The position numbers and the translations under genes are program-made. A model generated the notes under the pieces. It made no database searches. It was not told where the DNA came from and was given only the letters and a program-made list of their open reading frames with translations. A stretch of DNA of 64,000 bases from positions 1-64,000 of the forward strand of contig NZ_PXOH01000003.1 of assembly GCF_003007785.1 (NCBI RefSeq), written 5' to 3'. Source of the stretch: Aphanothece hegewaldii CCALA 016. Lineage in GTDB: Bacteria; Cyanobacteriota; Cyanobacteriia; Cyanobacteriales; Microcystaceae. Shown here piece by piece: positions 36,357 through 46,746 of the stretch; position 1 is the first letter of the stretch; every line of letters starts with the position of its first letter.

Positions 36357-39300
36357 ATGTCAAATGAACCGATCGCTATCATTGGTATAGGGTGTCGTTT
36401 CCCTTGTGCACCAAACCCAGTTGCTTTCTGGCAATTAATGCGAGATGGCAAAGATGCTATTACTGAAGTTCCCTCCTCTCGCTGGAATGTAGATACTTAT
36501 TACCATCCCGACGCAAAAGAACCCAACAAAACAAATACACGATGGGGAGGTTTTCTCGATCAAATTGACCATTTTGACCCGCTATTTTTTGGCATTGCAC
36601 CGCGAGAAGTCCTTTCAATGGACCCCCAACAACGCCTCATGCTCGAAGTTGCCTACGAAGCTTTAGAAGATGGGGGAATTATCCCCGAACAAATCGCAGG
36701 AACTAGAACAGGTGTATTTATTGGGATTGGCAGTCATGAATATTCGACGATGCTTTGGCACAAACCCTTAAATGACCCCTACAGTACCACTGGAACCGCC
36801 AACTGTCTAGCAGCGAATCGAATTTCATATGTATTTGATTTCAAAGGGCCAAGTTTAGCAGTAGATACAGCTTGTTCGTCTTCTTTAGTCGCTGTACATC
36901 TAGCGTGTCATAGTTTATATACAGGGGAATCAACTCTAGCCATAGCGGGTGGTGTGAATATTATTATGCTGCCAGGCGGTGTGGTGGGTTTTACCAAAGG
37001 CGGTTTTCTGTCGAGTGAGGGACGCTGTAAAAGTTTTGATGCTGATGCTAATGGTTATGTACGGAGTGAGGGAGCAGGTGCCGTTATTCTGAAACCCCTC
37101 AAGAATGCGATCGCGGATGGAGATCGGATTTATGCTATCATTCGTGGGACAGCTACAAATCAAGATGGGCGTACTTCTGGACTCGCTGCACCTAACCTAC
37201 AATCACAGATTGATGTTCTAAAAGAAGCGTATCACAACGCGGGGATTTCTCCAGACAAGGTACAGTACATCGAAGCACATGGCACCGGAACCAAAATCGG
37301 CGATCGCATCGAATTAGAAGCCCTTAACACAGTTCTCGCCCCAAACCGTAATATAGATAATATTTGTGCCATTGGTTCAGTCAAAAGCAATATCGGACAC
37401 ACCGAAACCGCAGCAGGAATAGCAGGACTCATTAAAGTCGCACTAGCTTTAAAAAAACGTCAAATACCAGCCAATTTACACTTTAATAAGCCTAATCCTG
37501 CCGTAGATTGGTCTAATCTCCCGCTACGTGTACAGGAAACCTTAACGCCTTGGAATAATACCAAAACTCCCCTCATTGCTGGTGTTAATTCTTTTGGTTT
37601 TGGTGGTACTAATGCTCATGTTGTACTAGAAGAAGCCCCAATTAGTCAATCTTATAGCTCTAAAATCTTAGAACGTCCATTCCATCTACTGACGCTTTCG
37701 GCAAAAACAGAACCCGCATTACGAGAACTTGCTGATCATTATCGACTATATTTAGAACAAAATCCTGTAACATCGATCGCGGATATTTGTTATACAGCCA
37801 ATACCCGACGCTCACAGTTTAATTATCGTTTGTCTGTAATAGCAGAATCTAGAGAACAATTACAAGAAAATTTAACGGCTTTTAGCCAAAATTTACATAC
37901 ACCATCAATTCAGTTTTGTCAAGTAAATGATACAAAACTTGAGCCGATTGTTTTTCTTTTTACAGGACAAGGTTCACAATATATCAATATGGGGCGACAA
38001 CTGTACGACACCCAACCCCTATTTAGACAAACACTCGATCGTTGTGCAGAAATCTTAAAAGCATATATAAATATACCTTTACTCGATGTTATCTCTTCAG
38101 AATTGATCGATCAAACCATTTATACCCAACCCGCTTTATTTGCCTTTGAATATGCGTTAGCGACTCTATGGATGTCGTGGGGTGTTGTGCCATCCGTCGT
38201 TTTAGGGCATAGTGTTGGGGAATATGTCGCAGCTTGTCTAGCGGGAGTTTTTAGCTTAGAAGATGGGTTAAAACTGATTGCAGCGCGTGGTCGTTTGATG
38301 CAGTCCTTACCTAATGATGGCATGATGTTAGCCGTTTTAGCAAATGAAACGACAGTACGAGAGGCAATACAATCTTATGCGGAAGATGTCTCTATTGCGG
38401 CGTTTAACGGTACAGAAAATTTTGTCATTTCAGGGCGAATTGATGCCATAAAATCGATTCAAGCCTATTTTACAGCACTAAGCATCAAAACAAAGCCACT
38501 AACAGTGTCTCACGCCTTCCATTCTCCCTTGATGGAACCAATTTTAAATGATTTTGCTCAAGTTGCTCGTGAAATAACCTATCATCAACCCTGTTTAAGT
38601 TTAATTTCTAATCTGACGGGAGACTTTATCACCGATGATATTGCTACACCTGAATATTGGTGTCTGCATATTAGACAAGCGGTTAAGTTTGCTCAAAGTA
38701 TTACGACTCTCCAAAATCACTATAAAATATTTATTGAAATTGGCGCACAACCGACTTTACTGGGAATGATTCGCACTGTATGGACTACAAGCCATGAAAT
38801 GTCTTTACTACCCAGTTTACGTTCAGGCTGTTCCGACTGGCAACAATTATTAAACAGTTTGAGCGAACTTTATTTAAAAGGATATAAAATAAATTGGGTT
38901 AGTTTCGATCAAGATTATTCTCGTCGTTTAGTTACATTACCTACTTATCCCTTTCAACGTCAACGTTATTGGGCTGAAAATGCCGAACAGTTTATTACTT
39001 CTTTTTCATCTCAAGTCGAAAAAAATAGCCCCACCATTCACCCTCTTTTAGGACAAGCCGTATCAATTGCCAATAGTTACTCAATTCTATTTCAAACAAA
39101 AATTAGTCAAAATAAACCGATTTACCTACAAGACCATTGTTTAGAAAATACGCCGATTTTTCCTGCTGCTGCTTATATAGAAATGGCAATAGCAGCCAGT
39201 TATAGTCTTTATCCTGAGAATAATATTCAACTGAAAAATGTTAGAATTGAACAACCATTAACTTTAAGTGAAGGTGTTAGTAAAACAATTCAATTAATTT

Positions 39301-42300
39301 TAGATCCTGTAGAGTCACAATTTAAAGTTTTTACCATTAATGAAGCTCAAGTTAGTACTCTTCATGCTCAGGGTGATATTGTAATTCCCGAAAAGTATCA
39401 ACAGAAGTCAGTTAATCTTCAAAAAATAAAAAATGAATGTCATCAAGTTTTATCTATTGCTGAACACTATCAAAATTGTCAAAAACAAGGCTTAAATTAC
39501 GGTTCTTACTTCCAGGGGATTCAAGACATATACTACAGTAATAATCAAGTTTTAGGACTAATTAAACTGCCAGATAGTCTACAACAAGAAGCGAAAAACT
39601 ATCAGCTTCATCCCACTGTATTAGATGCCAGTTTTCAGATTATTGGGGCAAATTTAGAAAAAAAAGATGATATAGTCTATCTTCCAGTTGGCTTAGAAAG
39701 TATTTATTTTTATCGTCCATTAACTAATTTGTTTTGGAGTTTTGTAGAAATTAAACAACAAAATACTACAGAAATCAAAGCCGATATACAATTATTAACT
39801 GAATCTGGAAGTATTTTAGCTGATCTAAAAGGATTTACCTTAAAAGCAGTTAAACGTCAATCGTTAGAGCAAATTTTTCAAGATAAACCGAAAAAAGAAG
39901 TTACACAACAATTAGAAAATAATTTATATTATCAAATTTCTTGGCAAGCAAAACCGAAATCCAAACAAACTCAAAAATTAGTAGGAAATTGGCTGATTTT
40001 TGCAGACGCTCAAGGAATAGGAAATAAATTAGCCGATGTAATCCAAAAACAAGGAAATCATTGTATTTTAGTAAGTATTGGAGACACTTATATTTGCATT
40101 GATAAGCAACACTATCAAATTAATCCTTCAAAAAGTGAAGATTTTAAACGTTTATTCAATCAAAAACGTTCTGATTTAAAAATTGTTCACCTGTGGGGTT
40201 TAGATGAATCAACGAATTTAGCTGAATCACAAATTAGAGGTTGTGGAAGTGTCTTACATTTAATGCAAGCTTTAAATCAAACCAAAGTAACTCATCTAAA
40301 CTTAATCACAAAAAATACTCAGGTAGTAAAAAACGAAACCCAATTACAAATACAACAATCGACATTATGGGGAATTGCGCGTGTTATTCGGTTAGAATAT
40401 CCTGATTTATTTTGTCGCACTATCGATTTAGATTCACTCGAACAAAATCTACAAATCTTAGAAAATGAATTACTAAATCCTGACAATGAAGAACAAATCG
40501 CCTATCGTGATGGAATACGTTATGTACCGCGTTTAGTTCCACAAATATTAGATGAGCAAAAAAACGAATCTATTCAATTAAAAATAACACAAACAGGCTC
40601 ATTAGATAATTTAACACTTACACCTTTAATACGTCGAAAACCTGCACCCGATGAAATCGAAATTGCTGTAAATGCTACGGGTGTAAACTTTCGTGATGTT
40701 TTAAATGCACTCGGAATGCTACAACCTTATTTAGAACAAATGGGGTTTAAAAATGCGTCTGATATTCCATTTGGGGGCGAATGTGCAGGAAAAATCGTAG
40801 CAATAGGAGAAGCGGTTAAAGGGTTACAAATAGGTGATGAAGTTATCGCAGTATTCGCTTTAAGTAGTGTAGCGAGTTTTGTCACCGTTAAATCACAGTT
40901 TGTCGTCTCCAAACCCAACCAGATGACTTTTAGTGAAGCAGCAACCATTCCCAGTACATTTTTAACCGCATATTACGGGTTACATTATTTAGCCAAAATT
41001 AAAGCAGACGATCGTATTCTAATCCATTCAGCAGCAGGAGGAGTAGGACTTGCAGCAGTACAAATAGCCCAACGAGTCGGGGCGAAAGTTTTTGCCACCG
41101 CAAGTTTACCAAAATGGGATTTTTTGCGAGAAATGGGAATTCAACACATCATGAATTCTCGTAATCTCGATTTTTCTCAAGAAATCATGACATTAACCAA
41201 TAATGAAGGCGTTGATCTGGTTTTAAATAGTCTTAATGGTGATTATATTCCCCATAGTTTACAAGTTCTCAAAAAAGAGGGTAAATTTGTTGAAATTGGT
41301 AAGATTGGCGTTTGGAATGAAGAACAAGTTAAACAGTTTCGCAATGATATAACTTATTATCACTTTGATTTACTAGAAATTGCGCGAGATAATCCTAATT
41401 TAATTGCTAAATTACTTAGAGAATTAATGCTTCTTTTCCAAAATGGTAGCCTAAAACCCTTACCGCATAAAGTTTTTGACATCAAAGAATCTGTAAACGC
41501 ATTTCGCTATATTGCTGGTGCAAAACATATCGGTAAAGTGATTATTTCTTTAAACGAGCAATCCTCATCTACACTAAATATTAAGACCGATAGCACTTAT
41601 TTAATTACTGGTGGTTTAGGTGCATTAGGATTACAAGTCGCTCAATGGTTAGTACAAAAAGGTGCAAAACATTTAATTCTCGTTAGTCGTAGCAACCCAT
41701 CTATAACCGCACAAGAAACCCTTCAACAGCTAAAACAAGACGGTGTAGAAATTACTATTACTAAAGGCGATATTTCCAAAATACAAGACGTTAATCGTAT
41801 TATCGGGCAAAAAAGAAGAGGAAAAAAACAACCCCCACTTGCAGGAATTATTCATGCAGCAGGGGTTTTAGATGATGGAATGCTGTCTAACCTGACTTGG
41901 GAACGATTTAAAAAGGTGATGGATGCAAAGGTACAAGGTGCGTGGAATCTTCATATTGCCACTCAAGAGCTACCATTAGACTTTTTTGTTTGTTTTTCCT
42001 CAATAGTTTCTTTGATAGGCTCTCTAGGTCAATCTAGCTATGTTTCAGCTAATGTTTTTATGGATACTCTAGCCCATTATCGCCGTAGTTTGGGTCTGCA
42101 TGGACTAAGTATTAATTGGGGCCCTTGGAGTGATGCAGGAATGGCCGTTAATTTAGAACAAAATCTCTTGGCAACTAAAGGAATTACCAGTATTACCCCA
42201 AAATTTGGTTTACAAGTTCTAGAATCTCTATTAGAGCAAAATCTTACTCAGTCGGGTGTCTTTTTAGTAGATTGGTCAAAATTCTTAACTCAATTACCAC

Positions 42301-44018
42301 CTAATAAAGAATATCCTTTCTTTGAAAAACTCAAACCTATTGTTACTCCAATTCCTGAAAAAACAACTAAACAAAGTTCAGAATTTATCCAACAATTTGA
42401 AGCAACTCCTAAAAGTGAACAAAAACAATTTTTATCGGAACATATACGACATCAATTAGCTAGAGTATTAGGTTTTAGTCAAGCGGACCAAATTGACCTA
42501 TCACAGAATTTTTCTGATTTAGGGATGGATTCTTTAATGGCAGTAGAATTCAAAAATAATCTACAAGTAAGTCTAGATATTACCCTTTCTAATAATCTAT
42601 CCGTTGATTATCCTTCTGTCGAGTTATTGACTAACTATTTACTCGAGGACACGTATTTTCGACAAGTCGAAAATACCAGAGTGTCCGTAACAGAAATTGG
42701 ACAAAATGAAATAGTAGATATTGTCCAAATACCAGTAACCAATAATTTACATACCAATGGTCATAAACCATCAATTGTTACACCACAAATCAAAAGCGAA
42801 ATACAGAATATACCCCAACAATTTTATAAATTTGAGGAATCTAGTGAATATATTAGCTTAAAAAATGATATCAATAAAGCTAATCAACTTGGCAACCCAT
42901 TTTTTATCGTTCGTGATGGAATTGCTAAAGATACCATGATAATTAATCAACAAGAATACATTCATTATTCTAGTTATAATTATATCGGAATGTCTGGTGA
43001 TCCAAGAGTTTCTCAAGCAGCAAAAGAGGCAATAGATCGTTATGGGACTTCTGTTTCGGCGAGTCGTATTTTATCTGGTGAAATTGCTTTACACCAAGCA
43101 TTAGAAAAAGAAATTGCTGATTTTTTAGGAACTGAAGACTGTATTGTTTATATTGGTGGTCATACGACAAATGTTACTACAATTGGTCATTTATTTAGAA
43201 GAAATGATCTAATTTTATATGATGCCCTGAGTCATAATAGTATACGTCAAGGGTGTCAAATGTCGGGTGCGACATTAATAGAATTTCCCCATAACGACTG
43301 GCAAATTCTAGAACAACTTTTGATTCAGCATCGTCATTTGTATGAAAAAGTTTTGATTGTTATTGAAGGAATTTATAGTACTGATGGTGATATTGCTCCT
43401 TTGCCTGAAATAGTGGAATTGAAAAAACATTATAAAACATTTTTAATGGTAGATGAAGCCCATTCTATCGGGGTACTTGGTGCAACAGGAAGAGGAATAG
43501 GTGAATATTTTAATATACCTGCAAAAGATGTTGATTTATGGATGGGAACCCTGAGTAAATCATTTGCAAGTTGTGGGGGTTATATTGCTGCTTCTAAAGC
43601 AATCATTGAATATCTTAAATATAGTGCGCCTGGTTTTGTTTTTAGTGTGGGAATGACTCCCGCTAATACTGCATCTGCTTTAGCTGCTTTACAACTTCTT
43701 AAAACTGAACCAAAACGAGTGAAATTATTATGCGATCGTTCTAAACTTTTCCTTTCTCTTGCTCAAAAATTCGGATTCAATACAGGAATTAGTAATAATA
43801 CACCAATCATACCAATTATTATCGGTGAACCTGATGCCTCTGTCGAATTATGCAAAGAACTATTTAAACAAGGTATTAATGTACAACCAATGGTTTATCC
43901 TTCTGTTCCTTATAATGCTGCTCGTTTACGCTTTTTTATTACTTCTTCTCATACCGAAGAACAAATTAAATTTACTTTAGAAGCATTAGAAAAAGCGATG
44001 ATGTTACTGCCTAAGTAA
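36357..44018 (+). CDS. Modular polyketide synthase with terminal alpha-oxoamine synthase: KS-AT-DH-ER-KR-ACP-AONS
   Basis: 2553 residues. Order: KS (3-430; Cys173, His308, His348), AT (about 528-830; GHSVGE Ser619; HAFHSP, malonyl type), DH (about 895-1180; His927, H-C-L-E-N-T-P-I-F-P; LDASFQ), ER (about 1405-1720; SAAGGVGLAAVQ), KR (about 1745-1950; TGGLGALG), ACP (LGMDSLMAV, Ser2059) and a C-terminal PLP-dependent alpha-oxoamine synthase (about 2155-2553) with SHNSIRQGC, VDEAHSIGVLG and GTLSKSFASCGG (Schiff-base Lys2401). AONS enzymes condense an acyl thioester with an amino acid and lose CO2. A cyanobacterial precedent for a PKS-type AONS domain is SxtA of saxitoxin biosynthesis. Expected output is a long-chain alpha-aminoketone; the amino acid cannot be predicted here. 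Confidence 0.94.
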   Translation: MSNEPIAIIGIGCRFPCAPNPVAFWQLMRDGKDAITEVPSSRWNVDTYYHPDAKEPNKTNTRWGGFLDQIDHFDPLFFGIAPREVLSMDPQQRLMLEVAYEALEDGGIIPEQIAGTRTGVFIGIGSHEYSTMLWHKPLNDPYSTTGTANCLAANRISYVFDFKGPSLAVDTACSSSLVAVHLACHSLYTGESTLAIAGGVNIIMLPGGVVGFTKGGFLSSEGRCKSFDADANGYVRSEGAGAVILKPLKNAIADGDRIYAIIRGTATNQDGRTSGLAAPNLQSQIDVLKEAYHNAGISPDKVQYIEAHGTGTKIGDRIELEALNTVLAPNRNIDNICAIGSVKSNIGHTETAAGIAGLIKVALALKKRQIPANLHFNKPNPAVDWSNLPLRVQETLTPWNNTKTPLIAGVNSFGFGGTNAHVVLEEAPISQSYSSKILERPFHLLTLSAKTEPALRELADHYRLYLEQNPVTSIADICYTANTRRSQFNYRLSVIAESREQLQENLTAFSQNLHTPSIQFCQVNDTKLEPIVFLFTGQGSQYINMGRQLYDTQPLFRQTLDRCAEILKAYINIPLLDVISSELIDQTIYTQPALFAFEYALATLWMSWGVVPSVVLGHSVGEYVAACLAGVFSLEDGLKLIAARGRLMQSLPNDGMMLAVLANETTVREAIQSYAEDVSIAAFNGTENFVISGRIDAIKSIQAYFTALSIKTKPLTVSHAFHSPLMEPILNDFAQVAREITYHQPCLSLISNLTGDFITDDIATPEYWCLHIRQAVKFAQSITTLQNHYKIFIEIGAQPTLLGMIRTVWTTSHEMSLLPSLRSGCSDWQQLLNSLSELYLKGYKINWVSFDQDYSRRLVTLPTYPFQRQRYWAENAEQFITSFSSQVEKNSPTIHPLLGQAVSIANSYSILFQTKISQNKPIYLQDHCLENTPIFPAAAYIEMAIAASYSLYPENNIQLKNVRIEQPLTLSEGVSKTIQLILDPVESQFKVFTINEAQVSTLHAQGDIVIPEKYQQKSVNLQKIKNECHQVLSIAEHYQNCQKQGLNYGSYFQGIQDIYYSNNQVLGLIKLPDSLQQEAKNYQLHPTVLDASFQIIGANLEKKDDIVYLPVGLESIYFYRPLTNLFWSFVEIKQQNTTEIKADIQLLTESGSILADLKGFTLKAVKRQSLEQIFQDKPKKEVTQQLENNLYYQISWQAKPKSKQTQKLVGNWLIFADAQGIGNKLADVIQKQGNHCILVSIGDTYICIDKQHYQINPSKSEDFKRLFNQKRSDLKIVHLWGLDESTNLAESQIRGCGSVLHLMQALNQTKVTHLNLITKNTQVVKNETQLQIQQSTLWGIARVIRLEYPDLFCRTIDLDSLEQNLQILENELLNPDNEEQIAYRDGIRYVPRLVPQILDEQKNESIQLKITQTGSLDNLTLTPLIRRKPAPDEIEIAVNATGVNFRDVLNALGMLQPYLEQMGFKNASDIPFGGECAGKIVAIGEAVKGLQIGDEVIAVFALSSVASFVTVKSQFVVSKPNQMTFSEAATIPSTFLTAYYGLHYLAKIKADDRILIHSAAGGVGLAAVQIAQRVGAKVFATASLPKWDFLREMGIQHIMNSRNLDFSQEIMTLTNNEGVDLVLNSLNGDYIPHSLQVLKKEGKFVEIGKIGVWNEEQVKQFRNDITYYHFDLLEIARDNPNLIAKLLRELMLLFQNGSLKPLPHKVFDIKESVNAFRYIAGAKHIGKVIISLNEQSSSTLNIKTDSTYLITGGLGALGLQVAQWLVQKGAKHLILVSRSNPSITAQETLQQLKQDGVEITITKGDISKIQDVNRIIGQKRRGKKQPPLAGIIHAAGVLDDGMLSNLTWERFKKVMDAKVQGAWNLHIATQELPLDFFVCFSSIVSLIGSLGQSSYVSANVFMDTLAHYRRSLGLHGLSINWGPWSDAGMAVNLEQNLLATKGITSITPKFGLQVLESLLEQNLTQSGVFLVDWSKFLTQLPPNKEYPFFEKLKPIVTPIPEKTTKQSSEFIQQFEATPKSEQKQFLSEHIRHQLARVLGFSQADQIDLSQNFSDLGMDSLMAVEFKNNLQVSLDITLSNNLSVDYPSVELLTNYLLEDTYFRQVENTRVSVTEIGQNEIVDIVQIPVTNNLHTNGHKPSIVTPQIKSEIQNIPQQFYKFEESSEYISLKNDINKANQLGNPFFIVRDGIAKDTMIINQQEYIHYSSYNYIGMSGDPRVSQAAKEAIDRYGTSVSASRILSGEIALHQALEKEIADFLGTEDCIVYIGGHTTNVTTIGHLFRRNDLILYDALSHNSIRQGCQMSGATLIEFPHNDWQILEQLLIQHRHLYEKVLIVIEGIYSTDGDIAPLPEIVELKKHYKTFLMVDEAHSIGVLGATGRGIGEYFNIPAKDVDLWMGTLSKSFASCGGYIAASKAIIEYLKYSAPGFVFSVGMTPANTASALAALQLLKTEPKRVKLLCDRSKLFLSLAQKFGFNTGISNNTPIIPIIIGEPDASVELCKELFKQGINVQPMVYPSVPYNAARLRFFITSSHTEEQIKFTLEALEKAMMLLPK

Positions 44019-44095
44019 GTATTATATAGATAGCTATATTGCTTTATGATTAGCTATAACCCTAAATTTATTATAGAAACTAATTCTTGAAAAAC

Positions 44096-45166
44096 ATGAA
44101 TGAAAATTATTCAAATAATAAACTTAATACCTCTCCATACACCAATAAAATTAATAGTTTATTAAAACCTAAAATTAACCATAATTTACCATTAGTTATG
44201 GATTTATTTGCTGGATGTGGCGGATTAAGTTTAGGATTTGAGGCACAAGGATTTTTAACAGTTGGCTATGAAATCAATCGAGATGCGTGTCTTTCATATT
44301 CACAAAACCTTCAAGGAGATTGCTTGAATATTAAATTAACCGAATATACAGAATTACCCAATCCTCAAATTATTATAGGTGGTGTTCCTTGTCAACCTTT
44401 TAGTGTGAGTGGTAAACAAAAAGGATTGAACGATACTAGAGATGGGTTTCCAATTTTTATCTCGGCAGTGAAAAGATATCAACCCAAACTATTTTTAATT
44501 GAAAATGTTCGAGGTCTTTTTTATCGCAATAAACCATATTTAGAAAAAATAATAACTCAGTTGCGTCAACTTGATTATTTAATTGAAGTAGATTTATTAA
44601 ATTCAGTTTGGTATGATACTCCACAAAATAGAGAAAGAGTTTTTATTGTAGGTCATCGGGGAAAGTTTAAGTTTCCTCAAAAAATAAATATAAAAATTTC
44701 CGCAGGAGAAGCTTTAGGTGATTTAGCTGTTTTTATACCACCTGAATCAAATTTTTTGACCCCAAGTATGGATTCTTATATAATAAAATACGAGAAAGCC
44801 TCACATTGCTCGCGTCCTAGAGATCTTCATCTAGATCAACCTGCTCGTACAGTTACTTGTCGTAATCTTGCAGGTGCAACGGGTGATATGCAGCGTATAA
44901 AACTTCCAGATGGTCGTCGTCGTCGTCTAATTCCACTTGAAGCTGCACGATTACAGAGTTTTCCAGACTGGTTTAAATTTAATGGTAGTGAGCAATCAGT
45001 GTTTAATCAAATCGGAAACGCTGTTCCACCAATGTTAGCTTATTATTTGGCTAAAAGTTGTAAAGATTATTTTGAATTAAATTTTTTTTATGACAAAAAT
45101 GAAATCATTGCCAAAAATATTTCTATTACTAATCAACAATCCTCTCAACAATTAAGCTTATTTTAA
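44096..45166 (+). CDS. C5 cytosine-specific DNA methyltransferase
   Basis: About 356 residues from ATG 44096 (a TTG at 44087 is also open). The C5-methyltransferase motifs are complete: I MDLFAGCGGLSLGFE, IV GGVPCQPFSVSG (catalytic Cys99), VI LFLIENVRGL, VIII YDTPQNRERVFIVG (QNRxR), IX PARTVTC, X FNQIGNAVPPMLAYYLA. The target recognition region between VIII and IX is short. No restriction endonuclease is identifiable nearby, so it is probably an orphan or a solitary remnant of a restriction-modification pair; the broken frame at 45198-45384 is the only candidate. It follows the PKS gene by about 75 bases and may be unrelated to it. Confidence 0.93.
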   Translation: MNENYSNNKLNTSPYTNKINSLLKPKINHNLPLVMDLFAGCGGLSLGFEAQGFLTVGYEINRDACLSYSQNLQGDCLNIKLTEYTELPNPQIIIGGVPCQPFSVSGKQKGLNDTRDGFPIFISAVKRYQPKLFLIENVRGLFYRNKPYLEKIITQLRQLDYLIEVDLLNSVWYDTPQNRERVFIVGHRGKFKFPQKINIKISAGEALGDLAVFIPPESNFLTPSMDSYIIKYEKASHCSRPRDLHLDQPARTVTCRNLAGATGDMQRIKLPDGRRRRLIPLEAARLQSFPDWFKFNGSEQSVFNQIGNAVPPMLAYYLAKSCKDYFELNFFYDKNEIIAKNISITNQQSSQQLSLF

Positions 45167-45197
45167 ATTTATTTCAAAAAAATATAATAATTAGTTT

Positions 45198-45384
45198 ATG
45201 AATGATGAAAAAAAAGAAATATTAATCGCGGAAGCCAAACAAATTATTAATGATTTAGGACTTCCTAAGAAAATGCTTGCCAAAACTCTTAAATACTATT
45301 ACTTGGGAAACTCATGCTTGGTTAGCCGATCATCCAACTCATATGATTCATTTTAATGGCGATAAATATTGGATTAATGAGTAA
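45198..45384 (+). pseudogene. Small frameshifted gene remnant
   Basis: From ATG 45198 the frame reads MNDEKKEILIAEAKQIINDL and continues to about LAKTL near 45290. A protein-like continuation, [24 protein letters not shown], is in the +1 frame and ends at the TAA 45382-45384. A single inserted base (or two lost) around 45290 would join them into one protein of about 60 residues. Family unknown. Confidence 0.5.
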
Positions 45385-45420
45385 TACTAAATCCGCCATA
45401 AATTACATCCTTAAAATAAT

Positions 45421-45478
45421 GTAGGGATAGGGAATCCAAATCCTTATAAAAACTGGGTTTGGTTTCCAAACCCCTACG
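45421..45478. repeat. Dispersed hairpin repeat, GGGTTTGG type
   Basis: GGGTTTGG (45455-45462), loop TTT, CCAAACCC (45466-45473) is a perfect 8-bp stem. An outer GTAGGG at 45421-45426 can pair with CCCTAC at 45472-45477. The core and flanks match 60127-60152, differing only in the three loop bases. Confidence 0.8.
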
Positions 45479-45498
45479 CTGATACAGATTTCTTATAA

Positions 45499-45762
45499 TT
45501 AATTTCCGTTTTGTTGTCCGAAAAGATGTTCTAAAATTCGGATAACTTCGGTGCGAATACCTGTCATTTCGTTCCGAATAACCTCTCGATCTGCTTCAGC
45601 TTGAGTTAAAAATTGATTTAGCCTTTCCTCTAACCGTCTGATGTGGGCTGTATTGGTGTTAACAGCATTCGTCAATGTTACAAGATCTTGTCGGTTCTGT
45701 TGAGTTAAAATAGCTGTTGCTTGTAAGATTTCTTCGATTCGTGAGAGCCTGTCTTCTGTCAT
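45499..45762 (-). CDS. Small coiled-coil protein, function unknown
   Basis: This 87-residue protein is almost entirely predicted helix, with heptad-like spacing (LSRIEEILQATAILTQQN; HIRRLEERLNQFLTQAEAD) and a glutamine-rich end. It resembles small coiled-coil proteins that are abundant and multi-copy in cyanobacteria and have no assigned role. It has no membrane segment and is flanked by the hairpin repeat at 45421-45478. Confidence 0.65.
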   Translation of the reverse strand: MTEDRLSRIEEILQATAILTQQNRQDLVTLTNAVNTNTAHIRRLEERLNQFLTQAEADREVIRNEMTGIRTEVIRILEHLFGQQNGN

Positions 45763-45896
45763 TTTTAATCTACTCCAAAATAGTGAAAGTTTTTATATTA
45801 CTCTTCAGGATACGAACTCAAGGGTATTAATTATAATTATGGGGTAATATGTTGTTATTTATGGATTTGGTAAAAATACTACTTGTTTAACAATAC

Positions 45897-46604
45897 CTAA
45901 TTTACATCATCAATGACTCGACCATAACGCGCTACTAAAGATGAATCCATCTCCAAAAAAACCCACATTTGATCGCCTAGGGAAAAATGCCACCATTCAC
46001 CCTGATGACGCTGAAAACCCGCTTTTCTCATGACTTGATTTAATAATTCTCGATTTTGGCAATACATTTGTTCTTGTTTAGTTTTGGCTTGAGCATAATA
46101 ATCAGGATACGATCGCTCCGATAACTCATCAATTTCGCCCCCCATATCGACTAAATTCCCTTCCCCGTCCACTAAAGTCAAATCAACTGCGGCACCGGTA
46201 CTATGAGGGGGAGGAGTTGCCAAATCATAGCTAGGTACTGCCCAAATTTTGTACACTTGTGACCAGATTTCTTGTTCAAGTTCGGGGGAAAGATTTTCGG
46301 CCGTCAATCCTTGTTCGTTTAATACACTCGAAAATGTATAATCGACCATAAATTGTTGCACATTCACAGGACGATAAGCATCAAAAATTAAGATACGCCA
46401 TCTAGGATACCGTTTCTCTAAATTAGTTTGTGCTTTTAATAACGCTTCAACAACACCCCGACGAAGATAATACGGAGACTTTCCCCTATAGTTAGCCCCT
46501 AATTTTTCATAGGGATGAGGAGATAAAACCGAGAAATAGTCTAAAGGAATAGGTACAAGCGGTTCCCCACACTCTAGAATTCTGATTTTCTGATACGGTT
46601 TCAT
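45897..46604 (-). CDS. D-Ala-D-Ala dipeptidase, VanX/peptidase M15D type
   Basis: 235 residues. The zinc-site motifs of the family are visible: RILIFDAYRPVNVQQFM (the arginine of the DxYRP signature), PPHSTGAAVDLTLVD (His and Asp ligands, SxGxAxD-like) and GEWWHFS (catalytic Glu and third ligand His). VanX-like enzymes hydrolyse D-Ala-D-Ala; in non-resistant bacteria they probably recycle peptidoglycan dipeptide. No van regulatory genes are near, so a recycling role is more likely than glycopeptide resistance. No export signal is seen. Confidence 0.88.
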   Translation of the reverse strand: MKPYQKIRILECGEPLVPIPLDYFSVLSPHPYEKLGANYRGKSPYYLRRGVVEALLKAQTNLEKRYPRWRILIFDAYRPVNVQQFMVDYTFSSVLNEQGLTAENLSPELEQEIWSQVYKIWAVPSYDLATPPPHSTGAAVDLTLVDGEGNLVDMGGEIDELSERSYPDYYAQAKTKQEQMYCQNRELLNQVMRKAGFQRHQGEWWHFSLGDQMWVFLEMDSSLVARYGRVIDDVN

Positions 46605-46746
46605 GGCTATCTGTTCAAAATAGGCTGTTAGACAATAGAATGTAGAGAAAAGACCCTACTCAACTCATTCATGACTTTCTCAGAGCGATCGCTTTGCCAA
46701 ATTGACAACTTTTCAACAATCGTCATATTTTTAGGGCTAGACATTT

